64,000 nt of DNA. Origin: SHLQ01 sp964451305 (GTDB lineage: Bacteria > Actinomycetota > Acidimicrobiia > Acidimicrobiales > SHLQ01). The notes below the pieces were generated by a model. That model made no database searches and was not told the DNA's origin. It was given only the letters and a program-made list of their open reading frames with translations. This document shows, piece after piece, positions 25,559-34,906 of this stretch (position 1 is the first letter of the stretch; each line of letters opens with the position of its first letter). Both the position numbers and the translations under genes were made by a program. Where the stretch lies: assembly GCA_964451305.1 (NCBI GenBank), contig CAYVHV010000016.1, positions 7,048 through 71,047 on the forward strand, in the 5' to 3' direction.

Positions 25559-26944
25559 TCACGCGGTAGCGATCACCAATTCGGGATAGTCATCGTTGTC
25601 GGCAACGGCGAGTTCGAGTTCGCCCGGCTCAACGGACGGGGTTGCTCCACCAGCTGGGCTGACTTCTTGGAGCCGATCGATCTTGTCGATCTTGCGCTGG
25701 AGCACATTGGTTCGAGTGCCGGAGAGTTCCTCGAACGAGTTCATCGCCGTGGCCAGGTGCTTGCCGTGCTTCTCGATCTTGTCCGAGTACTTTGTCCACT
25801 CCGAGCGGAACGCAACGAGACAATCGAGAATCTCGGTGCTGCGTCGTTCGAACATGAAGTTGTCCATTGCTTGGCGGATGACCTGAAGTACGGCGATCAA
25901 CGTGCTGGGACCGCACAACACGATCTTCTGGCGCATTGCCTCGTCCATCAGCGAAGGATCGCTTTCTTGTACGAACCCGAAGACGTTTTCGTTCGGGATC
26001 ATCAAGATGACCGAGTCGACCGAGTTTGATTCCTCGTGGTACTTCCGGTCGGCGAGTTCCTTGACGCGAGCACGAGCGTCCTTGACGAACTGCTTGCGGA
26101 AGGCTTCGGCCGCGGTGGTGTCATCGCCTTCCACCTCGAGAAATTTGAGGTAGTTGTCAGCCGGAAACTTTACGTCCATGTGCAACACCATCTCGTGCGG
26201 CATAACGAACGTGATGTCTGGGCGACCACCCGAGTCGATTCCCTTTTGCACTCGATAGTTGATGCCCTCCTTCATGCCCGCATGAGTCAGCACATCCTGG
26301 GCCATGCGCTCACCCCAGTCACCACGCTTCTTCGAACTACCCAAAGCGTCTCGCAAGCTGCCCGCCGTGAGTTGCAACTGACCGGTGGCCTTCGCCGACT
26401 CGTGGATCTGGTTGATGAGCATCCCGTGCTGACCGGCGGTCTTCTCCTGCAGGTCGGTCATCATCTTCTCGATGCGCTTCATTTCGGCGCGCAGTTCGTG
26501 ATTCTGCTTCTCGAGGATCGAGGTGCTCTCCTCGTACTTCCGCTGACCGAGCACAAGGTTCTTCTCGAGCTTTTCACTGCTCAGTGCAAGGCTCTTCTCG
26601 AATTGTTCGGTACCGAGCGCCAGATTCTTCTCGAGCTTCTCGTTGCCATCGCGCAGGCGAGCGTCGAGCTTCGCGTCAGCGATCTCGGTGACCCGGTTCA
26701 TGGCCATATCTTGGGCCTTCTGCATTGTCTCGGTGCGATCACGCGTGAGCACTTCAGCCGTCGCGGAACGCTCGGCCAAGGTGGCCTTGACCGCTGCCTC
26801 AACAGCAGCGTCGGTCGCTTCGCTGTGGCGTTGATCAACAGCAACGGCACCAGCCCGGCTGAGCAGCCAATACAAGATGGCGAAGCCGATGGTAACGACG
26901 AACGCGAAGCAGATGGACAGGATGAGGATGGGGAGAAGTTCCAT
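25559..26944 (-). CDS. rmuC: DNA recombination protein RmuC
   Basis: 461 aa. One N-terminal membrane helix (LILSICFAFVVTIGFAILYWL, residues 7-28), a long coiled coil (about residues 50-190, with a repeated KLEKNLALG-type heptad pattern), and the RmuC nuclease-like domain (GDWGERMAQDVLTHAGMKEGINYRVQK, PDITFVMPHEMVLHMDVKFPADNYLKF, MIPNENVFGFVQ). RmuC limits DNA inversions and belongs to the PD-(D/E)XK superfamily. A TACTGT box 7 nt before the ATG indicates its own promoter. Confidence 0.92.
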   Translation of the reverse strand: MELLPILILSICFAFVVTIGFAILYWLLSRAGAVAVDQRHSEATDAAVEAAVKATLAERSATAEVLTRDRTETMQKAQDMAMNRVTEIADAKLDARLRDGNEKLEKNLALGTEQFEKSLALSSEKLEKNLVLGQRKYEESTSILEKQNHELRAEMKRIEKMMTDLQEKTAGQHGMLINQIHESAKATGQLQLTAGSLRDALGSSKKRGDWGERMAQDVLTHAGMKEGINYRVQKGIDSGGRPDITFVMPHEMVLHMDVKFPADNYLKFLEVEGDDTTAAEAFRKQFVKDARARVKELADRKYHEESNSVDSVILMIPNENVFGFVQESDPSLMDEAMRQKIVLCGPSTLIAVLQVIRQAMDNFMFERRSTEILDCLVAFRSEWTKYSDKIEKHGKHLATAMNSFEELSGTRTNVLQRKIDKIDRLQEVSPAGGATPSVEPGELELAVADNDDYPELVIATA

Positions 26945-26951
26945 GCCTCAA

Positions 26952-26957
26952 ACAGTA
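26952..26957 (-). promoter_or_regulatory. leaderless -10 box of rmuC
   Basis: TACTGT on the minus strand, 7 nt before the ATG. The rest of the 226-bp interval to 27170 shows no gene or RNA I can support. Confidence 0.5.
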
Positions 26958-27170
26958 GAGATGGGGTGTGACATAGAGGTTGGAGCTCGACCTAGTGAGC
27001 GTTTTCGTGGAGCGAAGCTGAACGAAAAGGCAAGCTTGCGGAAGTCGTGTTGACGACCGACGAAATACCTCCGCTCCGCAAATGCTCCCACATCAGCTGG
27101 GAGGTAACACCGACTTCTCGAATCGCCAGCCACCTGGTCGTCGACCACTGCGACTCGGAACTCGTCAATC

Positions 27171-28097
27171 TCAGATATCGCCAGCTTCGTAGGCGAACCG
27201 TTCTTCGTCAGCCCAGACGAGTTCCCAATGCGGATCGCTTTCTGGGAGCTCATCGCTTAGCTCTTCAACGCTGCCTCGTTCTAGCAACGTCAGGTACATG
27301 CCAGATTCGACCGAGAACGCTGCGAACCTCGTTGGCAAACCTAGACGTTCGTAGCGAAGAGCGATCTGCTGGAAAACGACAGTGCTCAACCATATGTGCG
27401 AGCCGATGTAGCTCGCTTCGAAGGGTTCGCCATTCAGTGCGCAAGTGACCGTCACCAGTTGTCCGGCATCGGCGGCGAACTCGATTGCGAGGTCACGCAC
27501 AACCAAGGTGCCATTGGAGAGCTCAACGAGGTCGCCGACCTGTCTGCCGATCGTCTCCGAGGTCTGTTCCAATTTGGATGGATGAAAGCGGAGGTTGTCG
27601 GTGTATTGGTCGAGCGAGAACGACTCGTCGTAGTGAGGTGTGTCGTACAGGCTGCTAAGGGCAAGGTCGAGCCCTACTGGCGGACCGTAGTCGGCCGCGG
27701 CGGCTTCGAGTTGGGACGCGGTTGGAACCTGAGGGGCGAACATTCCCACTCCGGCGAGCATCTCGATCGAGCGTTCCAAGGCCTGACGGTCCTCCTCGTT
27801 CAAGGGTTCGATTTTCGCCGAGCCCGTGGCGTTCGCACTCCTCGTTGGCCCCTGCGCCCGATGTGACTGTTTGAGCTTCTTTGGAATCGGAGGTGGCCTA
27901 CCACGTTCGGAACGGCCGAGAACGACAGCGCCGAACCCGAAGAACAACGCGCCTAACCCACCGACAACAAGGTCTCCACGGTCTCCGCCGAAGAGCCCGT
28001 TGACGAAAATGAGTGCAGCGAGGATCGCCAGCACCAGACACGACCAAAACTCAATGGAGAAACGCTTCTTCTTTGCTGTTGCTCCGGCAGATGTCAT
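27171..28097 (-). CDS. hypothetical protein with two N-terminal membrane helices
   Basis: 308 aa; not recognised. A basic N-terminus (AKKKRFS) is followed by two membrane helices (about 15-33 and 43-60, LVLAILAALIFVNGLFGGDRGD then VGGLGALFFGFGAVVLG region), a basic Pro-rich linker and a soluble C-terminal domain of about 200 residues with no motif I know. The beta-rich middle (LVELSNGTLVVRDLAIEFAAD) and acidic end suggest a cytoplasmic domain. A TAGCCT box 6 nt before the ATG supports the start. It diverges from the spermidine-synthase-like gene. Confidence 0.6.
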   Translation of the reverse strand: MTSAGATAKKKRFSIEFWSCLVLAILAALIFVNGLFGGDRGDLVVGGLGALFFGFGAVVLGRSERGRPPPIPKKLKQSHRAQGPTRSANATGSAKIEPLNEEDRQALERSIEMLAGVGMFAPQVPTASQLEAAAADYGPPVGLDLALSSLYDTPHYDESFSLDQYTDNLRFHPSKLEQTSETIGRQVGDLVELSNGTLVVRDLAIEFAADAGQLVTVTCALNGEPFEASYIGSHIWLSTVVFQQIALRYERLGLPTRFAAFSVESGMYLTLLERGSVEELSDELPESDPHWELVWADEERFAYEAGDI

Positions 28098-28103
28098 CGG
28101 CGA

Positions 28104-28109
28104 AGGCTA
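28104..28109 (-). promoter_or_regulatory. leaderless -10 box for the 308-aa protein gene
   Basis: TAGCCT on the minus strand, 6 nt before the ATG at 28097. Confidence 0.45.
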
Positions 28110-28169
28110 CCGAACGAACGAAGAAGACATCGAATACTTACCTCACTTGAATAGGGAAGTTCGCTCGCC

Positions 28170-29678
28170 GTGGTGCAAACTTACGTAGTGACTGAAAGCA
28201 GCACTCCACCGAGCGACGGCGGCGGTATCAGCGCCAACTCGTCGCTGTTTCTCGTAACCGCGACTTCCGGGCTCGTACTTGTGCTCGAAATTGTTGCTGG
28301 TCGACTGCTCGCCCCCTACATCGGGGTTTCTCTCGACACGTTCACCGGCATCATCGGCACAATTCTTGCCGGCATCGCTCTCGGGTCTGCTGCTGGCGGG
28401 GCGCTCGCCGACAAGCAAGATCCGGTGAGACTCATCGCCCGCGCACTGTTCTTCGGCGGGGCACTCACATGGCTTTCGATACCCATTGCCACGTTCCTCG
28501 GACCAAACCTCGGCACGGGACCCGCAGCGATCGTCACCCTCACCGCGGCAGCCTTCTTCTTGCCCGCAGCGGTGTTGAGCGGCATCGGACCAATGGTCAC
28601 CAAACTCGAACTGGCTTCGCTCGATGAAACCGGGTCGGTCGTCGGCAAGCTCTCTGCCGCAGGCACCTTCGGAGCACTTCTCGGTACGTTCGGCACGGGC
28701 TTCATTCTCATCACGATCCTGCCCGTCCGGACGATCATTATCGGCGTCGGAGCGCTCCTCGTCCTCGGCGGGGTTCTCATGTTCGCCCTCACGAAACGAT
28801 CACGTCCGGACGCCCCCGAAATCGGACTCGTGATCTTCGCTGCCCTCGCCGGGATCTTCGTGCCTTCCCCCTGCGACGAAACCACCGCCTACTCGTGCGT
28901 GAACATCGTGGCCGACGACCTGATCAACGATCCGGAAGCCCGTGAGGGAGGCAGGAGCCTCTGGCTCGACCGCCTCCGACATGCACACGTCGACCTCGAC
29001 GATCCGCTCTTCCTCGATATCCGTTACATGCGTCTGTTCGCCGACGTGGTCGACGCAACCCCTGACGGCGAACCGTTGCGGGTGCTCCACGTCGGTGGCG
29101 GCGGGTTCGTTCTGCCGCGCTATATCAACGAGGTGCGGCCCGGCTCGGAGAACGTCGTTCTCGAACTCGACGAGGACCTCGTGCGGATCGCGGAGGAATC
29201 GCTCGGCTTGAGCGCAGAAGATGACCTCGATATCCGCACCGGCGACGCTCGCATTCACCTGCGAGATCTCGAAACCGATAGTTTCGATCTGATCGTCGGC
29301 GATGCGTACGGCGGATCAACGGTCCCATGGCACCTCACCACCAGCGAGGTCATGGGCGAATTCGACCGACTCCTGACCGACGATGGCCTCTACATGATGA
29401 ACGTCATCGACGGTGACGATAACCGCTTTGCACGCTCGCAGTTGGCAACCGTCGGCGAGCACTTTGACCAGCTCGCCGTGATCGAACCCGAAGATGGCGT
29501 TCCGACATTTGCGGTCAACCAGATCTTGCTGGCTTCCCACGTCGACCTTCCAACCCTCGACATCGACCCCGCCGACGGAACGCTGTTCACCGGTAACGAC
29601 GCCGTGACCAGTTTCATTGGCGATGATGCCCTCATCCTCACCGACGATTTCGCCCCGGCCGACCAGCTGCTGCCGTAA
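28170..29678 (+). CDS. fused membrane/spermidine-synthase-like protein
   Basis: 502 aa from GTG 28170; GTG 28188 is an alternative. Residues 25-225 hold about seven membrane helices of the fused MFS/spermidine synthase type (GLVLVLEIVAGRLLAPYIGVSLDTFTGIIG is the usual opening, given here as two parts: LVLEIVAGRLLAPYIG and SLDTFTGIIGT). Residues 250-480 form a SAM-like methyltransferase fold: VLHVGGGGFVLPRYI, VVLELDEDLVRIAEESLGL, GDARIHLRD and DLIVGDAYGGSTVPWHL. The family transfers aminopropyl or related groups, but for membrane-fused members the substrate is unknown and no speD-like gene is nearby. Confidence 0.82.
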   Translation: MVQTYVVTESSTPPSDGGGISANSSLFLVTATSGLVLVLEIVAGRLLAPYIGVSLDTFTGIIGTILAGIALGSAAGGALADKQDPVRLIARALFFGGALTWLSIPIATFLGPNLGTGPAAIVTLTAAAFFLPAAVLSGIGPMVTKLELASLDETGSVVGKLSAAGTFGALLGTFGTGFILITILPVRTIIIGVGALLVLGGVLMFALTKRSRPDAPEIGLVIFAALAGIFVPSPCDETTAYSCVNIVADDLINDPEAREGGRSLWLDRLRHAHVDLDDPLFLDIRYMRLFADVVDATPDGEPLRVLHVGGGGFVLPRYINEVRPGSENVVLELDEDLVRIAEESLGLSAEDDLDIRTGDARIHLRDLETDSFDLIVGDAYGGSTVPWHLTTSEVMGEFDRLLTDDGLYMMNVIDGDDNRFARSQLATVGEHFDQLAVIEPEDGVPTFAVNQILLASHVDLPTLDIDPADGTLFTGNDAVTSFIGDDALILTDDFAPADQLLP

Positions 29679-29695
29679 CCCGTTAGGACAACAAC

Positions 29696-29718
29696 ATGTC
29701 GGGACGTATGCCCGACAT
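29696..29718 (+). terminator. hairpin after the spermidine-synthase-like gene
   Basis: ATGTCGGG (29696-29703) and CCCGACAT (29711-29718) form a perfect 8-bp stem with a 7-nt loop, 18 nt after the stop and between convergent genes. No T-run follows. Confidence 0.5.
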
Positions 29719-29788
29719 CCCAGGACGGTTCACTTGACGGTCGGCCCGCCTGACAACCGCGGATGTCGACTGGAAATGTCGACGTGTA

Positions 29789-31306
29789 CTAGTCCACGGC
29801 GGGGCCGGCTACTCGGTCTTCCCATGTCTTTGGGAATCGAAGTTCGGTGAAGGTTCCGGTCAGGCCTTCGGGACCATCGCCGCTGCCCATCGTGATCGTG
29901 CCGTGGAGTTCTGTCGTGACGAACGTTTGCACGAGGGTGAGGCCCAAGCCACTGGCCTCAGCAAAGTCGAAGCCGACCGGCGGACCGTGACCGTTGTCGG
30001 AAACGGTCACAACAAGTTCATCGTCATCGTTTTCGAACGACACCGTGACAACGCGTCCTCCGCCGGGATGCACATGGTCGGGAAAGGCATGGTCGACCAC
30101 GTTCTGCAAGAGCTCGGTGAGGACAACGGCCAGCGGCATCGAACGTATAAGTGGGAGACGTCCCGCTTCGCCCTGCAGTTCGAAGCGGATTGGATTGTCC
30201 GGGTCTTGGAGGCCTTCTTCGATCAATCGAATGAGCGGGCGAGCAACGTCTTCGAACGGTGCGTCGTCGCCTGATGCGTCCTCGGAGAAGTCGTTCGCCA
30301 GTGTCTCGTGGACAATTGCGATCGCCGCAATTCTTCGGACCGACTCTGCGAGAGCGAATTTGCCTTCCTCGGACTGCACGCGCCTCGCCTGGAGACGCAG
30401 CAGCGACGAGATGGTCTGAAGGTTGTTCTTGACCCGATGATGGATCTCGCGGATCGTCGCGTCCTTCGAAACGAGCAGGCGGTCGCGACGCTTCAGCTCT
30501 GACACGTCGCGAAGCAAGATGAAGCCGCCGTCGATCTCGCCCTTACTCAATAGCGGCAGACACCTCGTCGATACCGTCACGTCGCGGCGGTCGACTTCTT
30601 GAACGACCGACGTCTTCATCGCGAATGCTGTGCGGACAAACGAGTCGTCGAGGCCGAGCTCATCGACCCGTGCCATGTTGGGGTTCCGGTGGATCCCAAG
30701 GCGATGCAGCGCCGACATTGCGTTCGGAGACTGAAAGATCACGCGCTTGTCTTTGTCGATCACGAGGAGACCATCACCGACTCGCGGGGCGCCGTACTGC
30801 GGGTCGTTCTTGCCCGGGAAAGGAAACGATCCTTCGGCGATCATGTGCATGAGACGGTCCGAGAGGGACAGGTAGGTCTGTTCGAGTTTGAGCAGGTCAC
30901 GCGTTGAGAGCCGCCGTTCTCGCAACACCACGCCGATGACCTTGCCGTCGCACACGAACGGTGCCGCAACGATGTCGGCTTCGCCGTCGGGAAAGTGCGG
31001 GCCGAGGGTGACGACATCGTGTTGCAACTCGCCGCTCTGAAATGCTGCGTGGACGAGCGGCCGTTTTTCGGATCGATGGCGGTCGCCCACCGGGTCGTGG
31101 GTATAGAGCGTGGGAGCGGTGGACGCTCGAACATTGCCGAGCACGACGTAGGTGTCGGGGTCCTTGACCGTGGGCGCCAGCACCAGCACATCGCCGAGCG
31201 CGAGGTCGGCGAGCAACCCCCACGTGCGCATCAAGCGCTTCAGCCGAGCGACGTGTTCCTTGTCGAATCCGGCAACTTGTCGAGCGAGATCGGTCGGCGA
31301 CGTCAT
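29789..31306 (-). CDS. pdtaS: PdtaS-type sensor histidine kinase
   Basis: 505 aa, soluble. An N-terminal GAF-like domain (about 1-150), a PAS-like domain (about 175-275, GLLVIDKDKRVIFQSPNAMSAL), a HisKA_2 dimerisation domain with the phospho-acceptor in IREIHHRVKNNLQTISSLL, and a HATPase with ELLQNVVDHAF (N box), DNGHGPPVGFDF (G1) and SGLGLTLVQTFV (G2). This order is that of actinobacterial PdtaS, which signals to the RNA-binding antiterminator PdtaR; no PdtaR gene is adjacent. A TAGGGT box lies 8 nt before the ATG. Confidence 0.88.
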   Translation of the reverse strand: MTSPTDLARQVAGFDKEHVARLKRLMRTWGLLADLALGDVLVLAPTVKDPDTYVVLGNVRASTAPTLYTHDPVGDRHRSEKRPLVHAAFQSGELQHDVVTLGPHFPDGEADIVAAPFVCDGKVIGVVLRERRLSTRDLLKLEQTYLSLSDRLMHMIAEGSFPFPGKNDPQYGAPRVGDGLLVIDKDKRVIFQSPNAMSALHRLGIHRNPNMARVDELGLDDSFVRTAFAMKTSVVQEVDRRDVTVSTRCLPLLSKGEIDGGFILLRDVSELKRRDRLLVSKDATIREIHHRVKNNLQTISSLLRLQARRVQSEEGKFALAESVRRIAAIAIVHETLANDFSEDASGDDAPFEDVARPLIRLIEEGLQDPDNPIRFELQGEAGRLPLIRSMPLAVVLTELLQNVVDHAFPDHVHPGGGRVVTVSFENDDDELVVTVSDNGHGPPVGFDFAEASGLGLTLVQTFVTTELHGTITMGSGDGPEGLTGTFTELRFPKTWEDRVAGPAVD

Positions 31307-31314
31307 ATCTACGA

Positions 31315-31320
31315 ACCCTA
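31315..31320 (-). promoter_or_regulatory. -10 box of pdtaS
   Basis: TAGGGT on the minus strand, 8 nt before the ATG at 31306. Confidence 0.45.
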
Positions 31321-31374
31321 GGCCAGGTTGTATGAGCGAGCTGACATCAGCGCCAGCTGCCGGCCCATCTCGAG

Positions 31375-32496
31375 CTAAAGAGTGTCTCCCCAGAGCCGAA
31401 AACCGAGATCGAGAAGCGCCTCGGTCGTCGTTGGTGAATGCACGAAACGGGGAACCGTGGCGACTGCTTCGGCGGGCAAACGGTCGACGGTCTCACGCTG
31501 TTGGCGGGCAACTTCGTGGCGCTCGAGCACGTACTCTGCTCCGGGGCCAGCGAGCTCAGTACTGCGTTTGCTGAGCGGACTCTTCTCGTTGTCGAGTACA
31601 CGTTGCGCCACGTCTTTTGCCTTTGCTAGAGCGAAGACGTCGGGTTCCACACCGTTGATCACCAACGCATCGAAGGTGAGGTCGCGTTCGGCGAGCGAAT
31701 CGGCGAGCGTTGCGAGGCGCTGTTCGAGATCGGTCGAGGGCGACGCCACGCCGAGGAAGGTCGCGTCGTCACCTGCAAACGTGTTTGCGACTGCGCTCGT
31801 TCGAGTCACCATCCCTGGAACGACGCTGCTCATGAGCACGAAGAACTCGACGACGTCGGCAAAGAACTCGGCGCCGAGGAGTCGGTCGGCCAACGAAGCG
31901 AAGGTCTTTGCAGCCGCGCTACTCATCAAGGTTCCATCGCCACCGGTGAGCCAGCCGAGTAGTGGGCTACCGAAGAACTCGGCCACCCGTTCAGGGGCAT
32001 CGAAGAAGTCGAGCGCGTTCTGCGATGGCGGCGTGTCGACGATGATCAACTCGTACTTCTGAGAGGCGATCGCGCCTTCGAGCCAGCCGAGCGCAGCGTA
32101 GTCATTGCCGTGAACAAAAGTGTCGGCGATCTTGCGGTACACCGGGTTGGCAAAGATCCGTTCGGCAACCTCCGCGCTCGCTTCAGCACTCACCATGTCG
32201 TCCCACGCCGGGCCGGGATCGAGCATCGCCGCGTACAAATTTGAGGTCTTGCCGTCGATGGGAACGGCAACCGCCTCGTTTCCATCGATATCGATTCCGA
32301 GCGCTGACGCAAGCCTTCGAGCCGGGTCGATCGTCAGGACGAGGACATTTCCCTCGATGTGACGGCTCGCAGCGAGCCCGAGAGCGGCCGACACCGTCGT
32401 CTTTCCAACACCACCGCTTCCGGCGACGACGACGAGCGATCGATCACCGATGACCTGCCCGATCGAAACCGAGGTGCGCTCCTGGGATGCGCTCAC
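31375..32496 (-). CDS. ArsA/Get3-family ATPase, second of a pair
   Basis: 373 aa. Deviant Walker A VVAGSGGVGKTTVSAALGLA, then VLTIDPARRLASALGI (switch region), IIVDTPPSQNALDFFDAP, and VINGVEPDVFALAKAKDVAQR. The pair with the upstream gene resembles mycobacterial Rv3679-Rv3680 (BagA-BagB), two ArsA-like subunits that form a heteromeric ATPase; no arsenite channel gene is nearby. It overlaps the partner by 4 nt (ATGA), so both are coupled. Confidence 0.88.
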   Translation of the reverse strand: MSASQERTSVSIGQVIGDRSLVVVAGSGGVGKTTVSAALGLAASRHIEGNVLVLTIDPARRLASALGIDIDGNEAVAVPIDGKTSNLYAAMLDPGPAWDDMVSAEASAEVAERIFANPVYRKIADTFVHGNDYAALGWLEGAIASQKYELIIVDTPPSQNALDFFDAPERVAEFFGSPLLGWLTGGDGTLMSSAAAKTFASLADRLLGAEFFADVVEFFVLMSSVVPGMVTRTSAVANTFAGDDATFLGVASPSTDLEQRLATLADSLAERDLTFDALVINGVEPDVFALAKAKDVAQRVLDNEKSPLSKRSTELAGPGAEYVLERHEVARQQRETVDRLPAEAVATVPRFVHSPTTTEALLDLGFRLWGDTL

Positions 32497-33407
32497 AGCG
32501 ACATCTCGTCCGCGAGCGCCTCACGGACTTCTTCGAGCATCTCGGGAACCACCCCGAATTCGGGGACGTGCAGAATTGGAACGCCTTCGGGCAGCGCGTT
32601 TCTCAGCCGGGTGTCGATTGCAGAGGCAACATCGGCACGATCGAGTCCGATCTGGATTCCTTCGAATAGCGCGGCGGAACCAATCGACATGCGCGATGGC
32701 GGATCGGCGAGAACCTCATCGAGTTCTGCCCGCAGTGATCGGGCGTAGAGCTGAGGGCGGGTGCGGTTGACCACCACTGCACCGAGGTGCGCTGGGGTCG
32801 TGTCGTGAAGTTTCTCAACGAACTCGATCGTTTCTGAGACCGGGACTTCTTCGGCCAACGTGACGTTGACCACCGCAGTGACATCCCGATCGCCCAAAAG
32901 TGCCACCATCCAGCCTGTCTCTCTTGCGAGTCGCCCGATCGGAGCGATCGCCGCCACGCCTTCGGGAGCGGCGAGCTCGCCGAGCAAATGGCCACTCGAA
33001 GCCGCATCGACGACGACGAGATCCCAGTCGCCAGAGCGCGCTTCATGCGCGTACTTTCCAACCAACAAGAGCTCGGCGACGCCCGGCGCAGCGGTCGCGA
33101 CGAATGAGAATGCCTTTGCCACCGGCCCAGCAACGGCGCCGAGCGGCCCCAGTTGCAATCGGACGAACTCGCTGAGCGATGCCTGGGATTCGATTTGAAG
33201 AACGCTGAGGTTGCGACGAACCTCGATCGCGTCGTGTTCAGGGGTAACACCAAACATCCCGGCGCCACCGGGGCTCCCATCGGCCGATATCAGTAGCGTC
33301 CGTTGATTCCGGAACGCTGACAGTTCAGCGAGGGCAGCGGCGACTAAGGATTTGCCCGTGCCTCCCTTGCCTCCGACGATGATGAGCCGGCGGTCGAGGA
33401 TCGTCAT
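32493..33407 (-). CDS. ArsA/Get3-family ATPase, first of a pair
   Basis: 304 aa. P-loop IIVGGKGGTGKSLVAAALAEL; LLISADGSPGGAGMFG in place of the usual DPA motif; LVVVDAASSGHLLGELAAP; VVVNRTRPQLYARSL. The substitution of the DPAHN-type switch Asp-Pro-Ala by ADGSPGG suggests one member of the pair hydrolyses ATP poorly or differently. Follows a DUF3107 gene by 18 nt, an arrangement consistent with one operon. Confidence 0.85.
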   Translation of the reverse strand: MTILDRRLIIVGGKGGTGKSLVAAALAELSAFRNQRTLLISADGSPGGAGMFGVTPEHDAIEVRRNLSVLQIESQASLSEFVRLQLGPLGAVAGPVAKAFSFVATAAPGVAELLLVGKYAHEARSGDWDLVVVDAASSGHLLGELAAPEGVAAIAPIGRLARETGWMVALLGDRDVTAVVNVTLAEEVPVSETIEFVEKLHDTTPAHLGAVVVNRTRPQLYARSLRAELDEVLADPPSRMSIGSAALFEGIQIGLDRADVASAIDTRLRNALPEGVPILHVPEFGVVPEMLEEVREALADEMSL

Positions 33408-33425
33408 CGGCCCGCGAACTGCCGA

Positions 33426-33653
33426 TCAGCCAAAGCCAATAGGGCGGTTTGAATCCTCGCTACCGATTTCGACATATGCGATCTTGTCGCCAGGAACACC
33501 GATCTGGCGCCCCTTCTTGTCGGTCAGCCACAGTGTGTTTCCACTCGACGTCGCAGAGTCGACATCGGCCTTGACCGAGTCAGCAGACGCATCATCTGCG
33601 AGCTCGAGAGCGATTTCTTTGGGTGTGTACGTAACACCAATTCGGATGTCCAC
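33426..33653 (-). CDS. DUF3107 family protein
   Basis: 75 aa from GTG 33653, with an AGAGGAA box upstream. MDIRIGVTYTPKEIALEL and GRQIGVPGDKIAYVEIGS are characteristic of DUF3107, a small actinobacterial family often annotated as an ATP-binding protein without experimental role. It probably heads the transcript that includes the ArsA-like pair. Confidence 0.85.
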   Translation of the reverse strand: MDIRIGVTYTPKEIALELADDASADSVKADVDSATSSGNTLWLTDKKGRQIGVPGDKIAYVEIGSEDSNRPIGFG

Positions 33654-33719
33654 GGATGGTTCCTCTTCTTAGTTTTTGAGAACGACGATTATGTGACGAT
33701 AGTGGCGCGAGCCGCTCCG

Positions 33720-34862
33720 CTAGTTGAGCAGGTTCAGCTTCTTGGTGTAGCGGCGCTTTGGCGCCATCTCTACATCGATCTTTTCGGCCATTGCAGCAAA
33801 GACCTGACTTGCCTCGCTGTCTTCGTTTACCGCCATGACGGGACGTCCAGCGTCGGAGCCTTCACGGAGTTCGGGAACGAGCGGCACCTGGCCAACGAGT
33901 GGAACCTCGAGACGATCGGCCAGCTCTTGGCCTCCCCCAGCACCAAACAGGTAGTACCGCTTGCCGTCGTCGCCGGTGAAGTGGCTCATGTTTTCGATGA
34001 CGCCGTGCACCTTGAGGTTGACCTTCTGTCCCATGAACGCCGCACGCTGCGCAACGCGCTGGGCGGCGGGCTGAGGCGTGGTGACGACATAGAGCTCTGA
34101 GCGTGGCAGGAATTGCGCCAGCGAGAGCGAGATATCGCCTGTCCCCGGCGGGAGGTCGATGAGCAGGTAGTCGGGTTCATCCCAGTACACGTCGGTGAGG
34201 AACTGCTCGAGCGCCTTGTGCAGCATCGGGCCACGCCAGATGACGGGCTGGTCTTCTTCGGCGAAGAAGCCCATAGAAATGGCGTGAACACCGTGTGTTT
34301 CTGGTGGGACCAACATGTCGTCGATCACGACGGGAGCATGCTCGATACCGAGCATTCGGGGGATCGAGAACCCCCACACGTCAGCATCGATAATTGCGAC
34401 CCGCTTGTCCCGCTTTGCGAGCGCGATAGCGAGGTTTGTCGTCACTGAACTCTTGCCAACGCCACCTTTGCCAGAAGCAATGAGCATGACACGCGTGCGG
34501 GAATCCGGGTCGGCGAAGGGGATATCGCGCCCTTCAGCGTGCCCGTGAGCGGGATTGTTGCCCGCCGTTCCCGCAGGGTTTCCTTGCAGCATTTGGCGAA
34601 CGTTCGCCCGCTCGTCGTCGGTCATGACCGTGAAGTCGACCGATGGGCTCTTCACGCCGATTCCGGTGAGTGCTCCAGTCACACGGTTCGTGATCTCGTC
34701 CTTGAGCGGACAACCCGGCACGGTAAGTGCGATCTGTACATCTACAGCGTCACCGGCAATGGCGACTGACTTGACCATCCCGAGATCGACCACGCTTCGA
34801 TTCAGCTCTGGATCTTCGACCGGCCGCAGGGCCTCGATTACCTGTTCTTCGGTGACGCTCAT
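33720..34862 (-). CDS. mrp: Mrp/ApbC family P-loop ATPase, iron-sulfur carrier
   Basis: 380 aa. N-terminal MIP18/DUF59 domain (VIEALRPVEDPELNRSVVDLGMV), then the Mrp/NBP35 ATPase: VMLIASGKGGVGKSSVTTNLAIALA, AIIDADVWGFSIPRMLGIE, LLIDLPPGTGDISLSLAQ, VIENMSHFTGDDGKRYYLFGAGGG. The CxxC cluster-binding motif expected in the last segment is absent, as in some actinobacterial Mrp proteins, so the cluster site may use other ligands or the role may differ. A TAGCCT box lies 6 nt before the ATG. Confidence 0.92.
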   Translation of the reverse strand: MSVTEEQVIEALRPVEDPELNRSVVDLGMVKSVAIAGDAVDVQIALTVPGCPLKDEITNRVTGALTGIGVKSPSVDFTVMTDDERANVRQMLQGNPAGTAGNNPAHGHAEGRDIPFADPDSRTRVMLIASGKGGVGKSSVTTNLAIALAKRDKRVAIIDADVWGFSIPRMLGIEHAPVVIDDMLVPPETHGVHAISMGFFAEEDQPVIWRGPMLHKALEQFLTDVYWDEPDYLLIDLPPGTGDISLSLAQFLPRSELYVVTTPQPAAQRVAQRAAFMGQKVNLKVHGVIENMSHFTGDDGKRYYLFGAGGGQELADRLEVPLVGQVPLVPELREGSDAGRPVMAVNEDSEASQVFAAMAEKIDVEMAPKRRYTKKLNLLN

Positions 34863-34868
34863 AGTCTC

Positions 34869-34874
34869 AGGCTA
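34869..34874 (-). promoter_or_regulatory. leaderless -10 box of mrp
   Basis: TAGCCT on the minus strand, 6 nt before the ATG at 34862. Confidence 0.5.
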
Positions 34875-34906
34875 CCGAGGGCCTCGACGATTGGGAGGAC
34901 TCAGCG

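Noticed and set aside
26948..27253. Minus-strand 101-codon frame in the rmuC to 308-aa gene interval
   Set aside because: It overlaps the end of the 308-aa gene, has no ribosome site or -10 box, and shows no recognisable pattern.
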